Shown: positions 25,062-34,413 of the stretch, one piece after another
How positions within the stretch are numbered: position 1 is the stretch's first letter
Layout: every line of letters starts with the position of its first letter
Program-made: the position numbers and the translations under genes
Assembly: GCA_937916515.1 (NCBI GenBank)
Contig: CALFSX010000134.1
Span: forward strand, 1 to 38,604
Length of the DNA stretch: 38,604 nt
Direction: 5' to 3'
Origin: an uncultured Planctomycetaceae bacterium
Lineage (GTDB): Bacteria > Planctomycetota > Planctomycetia > Planctomycetales > Planctomycetaceae
The notes under the pieces: generated by a model
Seen by the model: the letters and a program-made list of their open reading frames with translations, nothing else
Told to the model about the DNA's origin: nothing
Database searches by the model: none

Positions 25062-26528
25062 TCAGGCCTTAACAGCGGGTTTTTCCTTGGGGGGTGTCGG
25101 GATATTAACTTCCAGCCGAAGCTCCATATTGTAGTTTGGATCTTTCAGGCTTTGCGTAATTTCTGTGGGTTTGACTTCATAGCCAGCTTCCGTCAACACA
25201 CGCATCAGGTCTTCGATATCTCGACGCGACTTGGCGTAACCTTCTGCATCAAAAGCAGCAATATAGTCGCCGCTCATCAGATGAAAATTGAACTTCTTGA
25301 TGAACACCCGATCGGTGCCACCCATTAGCCCCTGCAGCTTCTGCATTTCATCCAGCCAGCTGATATCGCGATCGCTCCACGATGCCAGGTTAGCGGCCAG
25401 CTTCAATTCGTTACTGGCCAGCTTATAGGCACCTTCCATGTCCTCCACTTCACCAGAAACGGCGGCGACTTCTTTTTGAATGGCTGTCACTTTCGCTTCT
25501 CGCCACTTCCAGCCACCCACCAGAGCTAAAACAGCAACGCCGGCGAGCAACAGTTTTTTGACTCGACTGTAGTCGCTTTTTTCGGGCGTTCGTCGTGGAT
25601 TCACAAGGTCAACGGAAGTTACCGATGGCGTTTGCACGTTGGCAACAACGCCCGCAATGGCCAGCAGGTCAGTCGCCGAAATCCCAGTAAACGAACCACT
25701 AAGCAACGCATTCTGCGGGTCAACTCGAGCCACGTCGGCATCGTTCAACCGTTTTGTGATCGAATCCGGAACGGCAGCCGTCACGTCCGGGCTGCCAATC
25801 AACGTCAGGCGACGAACGACATAGCTGCCCATGTCGCCTTCGGCAGCCATACGAGCTCTGGAAATCTCCGAACGTACGGCCTGCTCAATTGCTTCAATCG
25901 ACGTCCACGATGCACCGCTGTGAGAAAAAGCGACGTTGTGCCCTGACATGAAGATCATTTCGATCGAATCAGAACCCAAAGCAATAATCGCTTCGACTGC
26001 TCTGCTGTCAGCATTCTTCTGCATCAATCCCGAATGCACAACCGATGCCGCGATGCCAAACGAACTGACGCGCACTCCCTTTAGCTCGATCGCACAAACA
26101 TCCAAAGCTTCTTTGACCTGATTGATATACTGTCGAGGCACAGTTACCAGCAACACGTCTCGTGTTTCCGAACCCGCCGGAATCGGCAGCGGAGCGAAGT
26201 CCATATACACGGATTCAACGGGCACCGTCAGGCGAGTCGCCGCCTGCATCTTCACCATTTCCGGTATTTCATCGTCACCGATGTTAGGCAACGTGATGCG
26301 ACTGAACGTGACCAGATTACGTTCAAAAACCACAATCGCTTCGTTGGCGGTCACGCCCACGGACTTCAAGCCTGCCGCCAGCTTTTCGCCCAGTTCAGAA
26401 GGCAGCAATTCGCCGCCCTGACGATCGATGCTGACCGCAGACTGAATTTTTACCGAACTGCTTTCCGCAGAACCCAAGGCCGCCAACAAGCGGTCTCGGC
26501 CCCATTCGATAACAAGTGTTTCAGACAT
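25062..26528 (-). CDS. gspL: GspL-like protein (PilM and PilN parts in one chain)
   Basis: 488 residues. Residues 1-295 are an actin-like cytoplasmic domain of the PilM/GspL type (MSETLVIEWGRDRLLAALG, paired sheets around GVRVSSFGIAASVV). VDLVNPRRTPEKSDY (about 307-320) corresponds to the PilN segment before the membrane. One helix spans about 325-341, and a coiled-coil plus ferredoxin-like periplasmic domain follows. PilM and PilN are separate in type IV pilus systems and fused as GspL in type II secretion. It couples the ATPase to the pseudopilus platform. It is separated from gspK by 312 bp containing a dispersed repeat, so it may have its own promoter. Confidence 0.8.
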   Translation of the reverse strand: MSETLVIEWGRDRLLAALGSAESSSVKIQSAVSIDRQGGELLPSELGEKLAAGLKSVGVTANEAIVVFERNLVTFSRITLPNIGDDEIPEMVKMQAATRLTVPVESVYMDFAPLPIPAGSETRDVLLVTVPRQYINQVKEALDVCAIELKGVRVSSFGIAASVVHSGLMQKNADSRAVEAIIALGSDSIEMIFMSGHNVAFSHSGASWTSIEAIEQAVRSEISRARMAAEGDMGSYVVRRLTLIGSPDVTAAVPDSITKRLNDADVARVDPQNALLSGSFTGISATDLLAIAGVVANVQTPSVTSVDLVNPRRTPEKSDYSRVKKLLLAGVAVLALVGGWKWREAKVTAIQKEVAAVSGEVEDMEGAYKLASNELKLAANLASWSDRDISWLDEMQKLQGLMGGTDRVFIKKFNFHLMSGDYIAAFDAEGYAKSRRDIEDLMRVLTEAGYEVKPTEITQSLKDPNYNMELRLEVNIPTPPKEKPAVKA

Positions 26529-26840
26529 GATGATTTGATTTCATTGATCTAACAAGGGCTGTGCCCTTGACCCAGTGGCGTAGCCAGCTGAAGCAGGTGG
26601 GTTGCTTCAAACGCCGAAACGCTCCGTTGTCGCTTTTAAACAATGCCCGCACGATGTTGATTTGGTCTCAAACTGACGGCCGCTCTTCGCCGACGCTGAC
26701 AGCTTTCGTCGTAAACACCGCACCATCCATGGTGGCGCTGCATTTACCTAAACGCAATAACGGGTTAGTGGTTATGTCGGATCGGTTATCAGATTTGGAT
26801 TGATTTTCCGGCCTCTAAACCAGCCCGAAGGAGTTATGAA
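26529..26840. other. gspK-gspL intergenic region
   Basis: 312 bp. Apart from the 88-bp repeat nothing clear is seen in 26635-26840. It interrupts an otherwise tight operon and may hold a second promoter for gspL and the last gene. Confidence 0.45.
26547..26634 (+). repeat. Dispersed repeat, copy 2 (88 bp)
   Basis: Same orientation and borders as the copy at 10995-11081: ATCTAACAAGGGCT at the start, CCCAGTGGCGT in the middle, CGCTCCGTTGTCGCT at the end. Its hairpin (CAAGGGC/GCCCTTG) is longer than in copy 1. It lies between gspK and gspL, opposite to their direction. Confidence 0.75.
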
Positions 26841-28472
26841 CTATTGGCTGCCATCCGTCGCACTTTTCAACATGCTGGGATGGTAGCCTCGCCCCAGCGT
26901 CGTAAGGTCTCGAACAAAACTGATTTGCGGTGGATAAATTGTCGCGTCAATCATGGCTTCCATGCGGGTGGTCGGCCCACCTTCGTCGAAATGCCCGATC
27001 GATTGAAATCGATAAATATCCCCGCCGGTGGTGATGTAGGGCCCCAGGTCTCGCAGTGTGGCAAGATCCACCAGCCCTTCTGCCAGAATCCAGGCAGCCG
27101 TGTTGCGGCGAGCCATAATCGTTGATGAAGCACTTTCCAATGTCACCGGTGGACGGGAGCTGATGATATCATCGGGCAACCCTTCCGGAATATAAGGAAT
27201 CGCCATCAACACTTCGCGGCGAGCCTGGTTGATGTTGATTCGACCTTCGATATAAGCATCTTCATTGATCGTCAGCGTCTGTTCCAGATCCGGAAAGATA
27301 TTCAACAGAGTGTTAGCGTCTTCCGTCCACGGGCTGAGAAAGCTTTGGTTTGTCCCACTTAGCATTTTGACCGGATTGGTTTCACCGCCAATCAATTCAT
27401 ACAACGATGTAAACTGATAGGCGGGCACAACGGTCAGGTCGATATCGTTGCGTGAAATTTTATCGGTGATTCCCGAGTCCGTCGCCGGCAGGCCCTCAGT
27501 CGAATAGTCCGTGCCACCCAATCGGTAAGCCACCACAAAACTGGCGGCATCAGCCCCATACAGTTCTTCAATGGCATCGTACAGCTCAGTCATCTCACCC
27601 ATATTCAGGTTAATTTTCGCTTCACCTTCCGGTGTGGAATTGCGTTCGCGACTGGTAGCAGTCAGATAGTCTTTCCAGCCGAGATCCAGGATTCCGTCAG
27701 CATTGTCCATTGGCAAAGTTTTGTCGCCATCGTTTTCGTTAGGGTCCAGCAGTCCGTTTTTGTTGGCATCTTCACCGTAAAACAGATCCGGTGTGACTCC
27801 CTGAATCTTCAGCAATTCTTCAATCGATTCCATGGGAGCATTCTTGCATTCGTAGGGAATCGCCAAGGCCTGATAGTCTGAATTTTCCGCTCCATAGGGC
27901 CGTCGTTCGTCGTCGGAATCGAGCCAATCCAAAATCGAATCCATCACCTCGTCGGTCATGTTTGGAATGTTGGAAACCGCCATCGACACCAGCCCCAGCT
28001 TCTCGTCGTCCGGTAACGCTTCTTCAAGAGCGTCCAGTTCCAGCATCTTGTTGATATTGAATTTCGCACTTTCATTGGCCAGGCCAAACCGCACGTTGCC
28101 GGACGTGGTGTTGGTTTCATCGATGGCTAAAATGGTGCAGCGAACTCGCCCACGATCGACGGTTGAATCAGCGATCAACCGACCTCGAAAGAAATCCGGA
28201 TCGTTGTACAGATTGATCGTGCTGTCAGCATCGCGTTCCAGAATGCGAGTGGCGGCATATTCGATTCCGGACTCCGCGGCTGTTCTGGCCAACAGGTCTC
28301 GCCCGCCCATCACCACGGCTTCGTGTTCGACAAGCATTGTTCCTGAATAGTTGTAGGCGGCAAAGGTCAGCAACACGATGGTGATCGTCACCACTGCCAA
28401 AATGAAGCCACGACGCCCCGGCGACAATGCTGGAATGCCTGACAGTTTGCCCGCGGAAACTTTGGTTTTCAT
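26841..28472 (-). CDS. gspK: Type II secretion minor pseudopilin GspK
   Basis: 543 residues from the ATG at 28472, which overlaps the gspJ stop by 4 bases (ATGA); a longer frame upstream is not needed. The prepilin-like N-terminus GRRGFILAVVTITIVLLTFA cleaves after Gly22 and lacks Glu at +5, as GspK does. The body contains the large alpha-helical T2SSK domain (DEVMDSILDWLDSDDE, GINQAR-like INQARREVLMAIPY, and YGADAASFVVAYRLGG), longer than in proteobacterial GspK (about 320). It caps the pseudopilus with GspI and GspJ. It may bind calcium through acidic stretches such as EDANKNGLLDPNEND, which resembles an EF-hand-like loop. Confidence 0.88.
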   Translation of the reverse strand: MKTKVSAGKLSGIPALSPGRRGFILAVVTITIVLLTFAAYNYSGTMLVEHEAVVMGGRDLLARTAAESGIEYAATRILERDADSTINLYNDPDFFRGRLIADSTVDRGRVRCTILAIDETNTTSGNVRFGLANESAKFNINKMLELDALEEALPDDEKLGLVSMAVSNIPNMTDEVMDSILDWLDSDDERRPYGAENSDYQALAIPYECKNAPMESIEELLKIQGVTPDLFYGEDANKNGLLDPNENDGDKTLPMDNADGILDLGWKDYLTATSRERNSTPEGEAKINLNMGEMTELYDAIEELYGADAASFVVAYRLGGTDYSTEGLPATDSGITDKISRNDIDLTVVPAYQFTSLYELIGGETNPVKMLSGTNQSFLSPWTEDANTLLNIFPDLEQTLTINEDAYIEGRININQARREVLMAIPYIPEGLPDDIISSRPPVTLESASSTIMARRNTAAWILAEGLVDLATLRDLGPYITTGGDIYRFQSIGHFDEGGPTTRMEAMIDATIYPPQISFVRDLTTLGRGYHPSMLKSATDGSQ

Positions 28473-29323
28473 ATCGACGTTTCTCCCACGTATGGAGGCG
28501 CAACCAGAATGGGAACAACCAGGCGATGCACAGATTCGGGCATCCAGCCAGGGATATTTTCCGGGGTTCGAGCATCTTGGGGGTCTGTCAATGTCCGCAA
28601 TGTCAAATTGACAACGATGGCAATTGGCATGGCGTTTTGCACGGTGCTGTCCCATTCCGTCTGCAATTCCACGCCGTCCCAGTATTCGAACGTGATCCCG
28701 GAAACTTCTTTGGCCAGCAATTGAGACGCCTGCTTCTGCATATCCACGTCACCGTTGCTGATCGCAAGACTTAAACCGGAAAGGTCACCCTGCATGCGTC
28801 CCAGCCCGACAATTGTTTCCGACGAATTGCCTTGAATGCTGTCAGATGCCAGTTCGCCCGATAGCCCACCGGCCCCCTTTTCGGCCAGCAAATAGCGAAC
28901 AATCATCGCGTCACTGCTGCGATCGGCGGGACTGGTCACTTCCTGAGCCGCCACGTAACTATTCGTTCGATCCGGTCGGCTGATGTACAACACCAGATCG
29001 GATGATGAACCAAACAGTCCGTTGGTATAGGATGCCATGGCAGTGTCAGCATCAACGGCTTCGTCGCTGTCACCATCGTCGTCTGATTCGGATGTGTCCT
29101 GTTCCACAAACGTTGCCGACTGAATATCGCGAGCCATTTCACGCAGGATGGCTCTGGCGATCTGACCTCGTTCAATTTCTTCGTAGCTGTCGGTTGCGGA
29201 CGTCCAATAGATATTCATGGCGGAATACATGGCGGCCATCAGCAACGACGTCAGCCCCACCGCAACCAGCACTTCGATGATCGTAAAACCGCGACCTGTC
29301 GTTTCAGCGGAAAGTCGTTTCAT
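28469..29323 (-). CDS. gspJ: Type II secretion minor pseudopilin GspJ
   Basis: 284 residues. Class III prepilin signal GRGFTIIEVLVAVG, cleaved after Gly12 with Glu at +5 (Glu17), and a following hydrophobic helix. The downstream sequence (SATDSYEEIERGQIARAILREMARDIQSA) fits the alpha-helical spine of GspJ. It is larger than typical GspJ (about 200), with an acidic insert (SESDDDGDSDEAVDADTA). It sits in the pseudopilus tip with GspI and GspK. It overlaps gspI by 4 bases and gspK by 4 bases. Confidence 0.85.
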   Translation of the reverse strand: MKRLSAETTGRGFTIIEVLVAVGLTSLLMAAMYSAMNIYWTSATDSYEEIERGQIARAILREMARDIQSATFVEQDTSESDDDGDSDEAVDADTAMASYTNGLFGSSSDLVLYISRPDRTNSYVAAQEVTSPADRSSDAMIVRYLLAEKGAGGLSGELASDSIQGNSSETIVGLGRMQGDLSGLSLAISNGDVDMQKQASQLLAKEVSGITFEYWDGVELQTEWDSTVQNAMPIAIVVNLTLRTLTDPQDARTPENIPGWMPESVHRLVVPILVAPPYVGETSI

Positions 29324-29814
29324 TCGTCCGACTCCGCTTCTTCAGCCGCCATGGCGGCATCCAAAAACAGCTGCGGATCTCGCATCAATCGCGAAAGCTG
29401 AAAGTACGAATTCGCCTGCGTTCCGTTAACGACGTGTTCCACCAGAACCGTAACTTTCAACAAACTTGTACCGCCTCCATCTTCCACTTCGGTTGTGTAC
29501 TGCCAGGCTTCCGACGAAGACAGTTCACCAGAATCCGGGAACGGAACTGCAGCTTCGGCCTTTAACGGCAGAATACCGGAGACATATTCCCCCATTAAAC
29601 TTTCACAGCGCAAAGCGGCTTCTGCGTCCAGCCGGGCGCTCAGCCGTGATTCATGGCCGACTCGCATGATCTGCAGAATTGCCGTTAGTGCTCCCAGAAA
29701 GATCGCCGTGGAAATCAGCACTTCCAAAAGGGATATACCGGATCGGCGAGCGGTGCGTGACAGTCCTCGAGATGACCGCTGTTGCCACGTTTCATGTTGC
29801 AAGTAGCGTTTCAC
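29320..29814 (-). CDS. gspI: Type II secretion minor pseudopilin GspI
   Basis: 164 residues. The start is a GTG at 29814, which overlaps the gspH stop by one base. The prepilin motif RSGISLLEVLISTAIFLG cleaves after Gly26 with Glu at +5. The leader is unusually long (26 residues). The length and the position between H and J fit GspI. It forms the pseudopilus tip complex. The last residues are acidic (AAEEAESDE). Confidence 0.82.
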   Translation of the reverse strand: MKRYLQHETWQQRSSRGLSRTARRSGISLLEVLISTAIFLGALTAILQIMRVGHESRLSARLDAEAALRCESLMGEYVSGILPLKAEAAVPFPDSGELSSSEAWQYTTEVEDGGGTSLLKVTVLVEHVVNGTQANSYFQLSRLMRDPQLFLDAAMAAEEAESDE

Positions 29815-30416
29815 TAGTCATCCTCCTGATAAACCAGCCCGGTTTTCGAGGTGCCAGTGAGACCACGCAAAGTAACTTTGCAGGTTAACCCTTCTTTATC
29901 AGAGACTCGGAATACGAAGTCATCAGATGTTCCATCAAAGCGAAACAGCACAGCAGTCGCCCATGCCTTCTGAGCAAGTTGCGATCCGCCCAGCTGTCCA
30001 AAGCGTTCCGGGTCCAGCGTTTCGGTCGCCATTTCAACATCTTCGTCCGCTCGAATTCGCATGCCTTCCGGCAGTTCCACCAACATGCGGATGTAGGAGT
30101 CTGTTGTCGTACTCTGACCGGCTTCGTTAACGTTTTGTTCGCTTTCAGATGGCAGCACCACAGCTGTTGCACCGTTGACTTCGAAGCGAAACTCATAGTC
30201 GATCCCGGTATCAATGGCGTAACGACGTGTTTCACCCAGACTGGCACGAACCTGGTCCGCCGCATCAAAAACGGCGTTCTCCCGCATCAATGACATCAGC
30301 TGCGGCGACGCCATGGCAGAAATCATGGCGATGATGGCTACAACCACCATCAATTCCAACAACGAAAAGCCAGCGGCCATTCGCGATGTCTGGGATTGTG
30401 GTTGAAGTCGTTTCAT
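29814..30416 (-). CDS. gspH: Type II secretion pseudopilin GspH
   Basis: 200 residues from the ATG at 30416 (a GTG at 30425 would add three). Prepilin motif AAGFSLLELMVVVAIIAMISAMASP, cleaved after Gly16 with Glu at +5. The remainder is beta-rich (YEFRFEVNGATAVVLP and VLFRFDGTSDDFVFRV), as in GspH/FimT. It is a minor pseudopilin connecting the tip to GspG. It is separated from gspG by about 147 bp containing a strong inverted repeat. Confidence 0.83.
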   Translation of the reverse strand: MKRLQPQSQTSRMAAGFSLLELMVVVAIIAMISAMASPQLMSLMRENAVFDAADQVRASLGETRRYAIDTGIDYEFRFEVNGATAVVLPSESEQNVNEAGQSTTTDSYIRMLVELPEGMRIRADEDVEMATETLDPERFGQLGGSQLAQKAWATAVLFRFDGTSDDFVFRVSDKEGLTCKVTLRGLTGTSKTGLVYQEDD

Positions 30417-30435
30417 GGCGTTCACACAGCATGAC

Positions 30436-30472
30436 GGAACCGCACGAATGACCAGGCGGCCAGTGCGGTTCC
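30436..30472 (-). promoter_or_regulatory. Hairpin between gspG and gspH
   Basis: Perfect 10-bp arms GGAACCGCAC (30436-30445) and GTGCGGTTCC (30463-30472) with a 17-nt loop. It lies about 90 bp after the gspG stop and 19 bp before the gspH ATG. There is no T-run. It probably stabilises the gspG 3' end or lowers expression of downstream minor pseudopilins. Confidence 0.5.
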
Positions 30473-30563
30473 AAAGTTCTTATTCTGAAAAAGGCAGAGC
30501 CATTAGCAGCAAATTTTCGTGACAGACCACAAAACGTTGCTGCGTAAAATAGCCTTCATAAAC

Positions 30564-31037
30564 CTACTCTGTATCACGGCTTAGATTGCTGACGTCGTCA
30601 GAACTTTTGCTTCCGCCGCCATCCTGTCCATCGGGACCGAACGACCAGATACGTGGCTTCAGGTCGGTATTGGAATCATAGGCGTACTGAAATTCGCGGT
30701 TCCATGCGTCGCGCGGCACTTCTTCCAGAACCGGTTGTTGCTGCTTACCAAGTGCATCCTCCCAGGGCTGAGCAAGTGCTCGAATAACTTCCGAGCCGCT
30801 GCCGGAATCGAATACACCATTCATTTTCACCGCTTTGCGTTTGAAAGCATCTTCAACCGTCCGAATCGTAGCTCGCGTGGTCGAGATGTTCGCATCCTGA
30901 GCACTGCCGATCAGGTTTGGTGCGACCATGGCAGCCAGGGCCACGATGATTCCCAGAACGATCAAAAGTTCCAAAAGCGTAAAACCAGACCGCAATGCCT
31001 TAACTGCCGGACGTTGAACTTTCGTCATCAATTTCAT
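30564..31037 (-). CDS. gspG: Type II secretion major pseudopilin GspG
   Basis: 157 residues. The prepilin motif RSGFTLLELLIVLGIIVALAA cleaves after Gly18 with Glu23 at +5. The C-terminal part has PWEDALGKQ and PRDAWNREFQYAYDSNTDLKPRIWSFGPDGQDGG, the calcium-binding-type loop of GspG. A GGAAAA ribosome-binding site precedes the ATG at about 8 bp. It is the main pseudopilus subunit, extracted from the membrane by GspE action. It has a 337-bp gap upstream to gspF, so it may have an extra promoter. Confidence 0.92.
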   Translation of the reverse strand: MKLMTKVQRPAVKALRSGFTLLELLIVLGIIVALAAMVAPNLIGSAQDANISTTRATIRTVEDAFKRKAVKMNGVFDSGSGSEVIRALAQPWEDALGKQQQPVLEEVPRDAWNREFQYAYDSNTDLKPRIWSFGPDGQDGGGSKSSDDVSNLSRDTE

Positions 31038-31374
31038 TTCACATTTTCCTTTTACGTCGTTTGCTCATGTTGAGCAATTATTAACATGTTGAAAACGGCT
31101 TGCAGCAGTTGGCTATTCTTGTGAATCAACCATTTCCGCCGCCACCTTATAAACCCTGTTTGCAGCGAAGTCTGTTCGAGCAAAACAATATTTTATTACA
31201 AATCGTCCGTAATTCTAAACCATGTTCAGAACAGAAAACTGAACCAAGCCATCCACCAGCGTTTCTCTGGGCAACTGTCCCGATTCGCGTCAAAGTAGCG
31301 CCGGTTCCTACCGGCCGCCGTTCGTCGGGGCGGCCGTTCGTCGGGGCGGCCGATAGAAACCGGCCCGACGAAAG
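31038..31374. other. gspF-gspG intergenic region
   Basis: 337 bp. Besides the GC-rich inverted repeat (31300-31372), the left part next to gspG is AT-rich (around 31060-31210) and could hold a gspG promoter. No gene is seen. Confidence 0.45.
31300..31372. repeat. GC-rich inverted repeat with 16-bp tandem copies after gspF
   Basis: Arms 31300-31319 and 31345-31364 pair over 20 bp with two mismatches. Between and across them a 16-bp unit (GTTCGTCGGGGCGGCC) occurs twice in tandem (31320-31351), and CCCGACGAA (31364-31372) is the inverse of TTCGTCGGG. The element begins 2 bp after the gspF stop. It may act as a terminator or stabiliser. Confidence 0.6.
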
Positions 31375-32586
31375 TTATTTCATACTGGACATATTCAGAA
31401 TTGGTAAAAGCAGAGCGGCAATCACAAACGTAACGATCGTTGCCATAAACAACAACATTATGGGTTCCAGCATGCGAACGACGACGTCGATCTTGCGGCT
31501 GGTGTATTTTTCCAGACTGTCGGCGATACCAATCAGCACGTTTTCCAGATTATTCGCTTCTTCACCGATCGAAATCATTTCCACGATTTCTCGCGAAAAC
31601 TGCCCACTGGCTCTAAGAGGCACGGCCAGAGACTTACCGCCAGAAACGTTATCCGCCGCGTTACCAATGGCCTGACTCAGCACCGCGTTACCGCTGGCAT
31701 CTTTCGCAATCTTCAACGACTGCAGAATTGGCACACCGTTGCCAAGCAGAGTTCCCAGCATGCGGCAAAATCGAGCCACCGCCAGATTCTGCACGATTGT
31801 GCCCAATCCCGGTGCTTTTAGCTTCCAGCGGTCAAGCTGTTCCTGGCCTTCCGGATTATCCTGATAGTGCATGATGACAGCAGCAACAGCTAAACCAATC
31901 GCTGGAAAAATGATGTACCACCAGCTTTGGAGACTCTCGCTAAATGACATCAGTGCCGTCGTCGCCCACGGCAACTTGCCCTGATCTCTCATACGCCCAA
32001 AAATCGCAGCGAACTCGGGCACGAACCACACCAGCAACACAGTGATGATAATCGTACCGACGCCCATCAGGAACAACGGGTACACCATGGCTCCCGTAAC
32101 TTTGCCTTTCAGTTCTTCCTGATGATCGTTGAATGCGGCCACTCGAGCCAGCACGTCTTCCAGAAAGCCGCCTTCTTCACCCGCCTTGACCATGCTGATG
32201 GTCAGACTGTTAAACGCTTTGGGATGACGGCGCATCGCGTCGTTAAGTCGCGTACCTTCGGCAACCTGTTCGTGAATATCCTGAGTCACATACTTCAGCG
32301 CCGGGTGAGACGTTTGGTCCTGCAGCAGCGTAAGTGACTTCAGCAGCGGAACGCCGGAACGCAGCAGGTCAGACAACTGGTTATAGAAGGTCGTCAGAAT
32401 TCGACCGGGCACTCGTTTGGAGCCGCTGATGGCCTGCTTTTTGGTCGCCTCAGAAATTCCGATCTTCATCGGAAACAGTCCCTGAGACTGCAATGCAGAC
32501 AGCGCATCTTTTTCGCTGCCGGCACTCAGAATTCCTGTGACCTGCTTTCCTGAAAGTTGTCTGGCTGTGTAAGCAAATTCTGGCAT
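31375..32586 (-). CDS. gspF: Type II secretion inner-membrane platform protein GspF
   Basis: 403 residues, the normal length. MPEFAYTARQLSGKQVTG is the usual N-terminus of GspF/PilC. Two T2SSF domains are seen (about 65-190, with LRSGVPLLKSLTLL and KAGEEGGFLEDVLARVA; and about 268-390, with LGNGVPILQSLKIAKD and SIGEEANNLENVLIGIA). Three membrane helices are visible: MVYPLFLMGVGTIIITVLLV, YIIFPAIGLAVAAVI and IMLLFMATIVTFVIAALLLP. It is the membrane platform that works with GspE to assemble the pseudopilus. It lies 72 bp after gspE. Confidence 0.95.
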   Translation of the reverse strand: MPEFAYTARQLSGKQVTGILSAGSEKDALSALQSQGLFPMKIGISEATKKQAISGSKRVPGRILTTFYNQLSDLLRSGVPLLKSLTLLQDQTSHPALKYVTQDIHEQVAEGTRLNDAMRRHPKAFNSLTISMVKAGEEGGFLEDVLARVAAFNDHQEELKGKVTGAMVYPLFLMGVGTIIITVLLVWFVPEFAAIFGRMRDQGKLPWATTALMSFSESLQSWWYIIFPAIGLAVAAVIMHYQDNPEGQEQLDRWKLKAPGLGTIVQNLAVARFCRMLGTLLGNGVPILQSLKIAKDASGNAVLSQAIGNAADNVSGGKSLAVPLRASGQFSREIVEMISIGEEANNLENVLIGIADSLEKYTSRKIDVVVRMLEPIMLLFMATIVTFVIAALLLPILNMSSMK

Positions 32587-32658
32587 CGATTAATTGTTCA
32601 ATTTACGCCCACTGTTTTTGATTTAACGACTGACACAATAGTAAACATTGGCTGGCCC

Positions 32659-34362
<1,704 letters not shown>

Positions 34363-34413
34363 AATATTTGACTCACAATTTCATGGGGCAGTTCAGGCGA
34401 ATTTGCGGGACGA

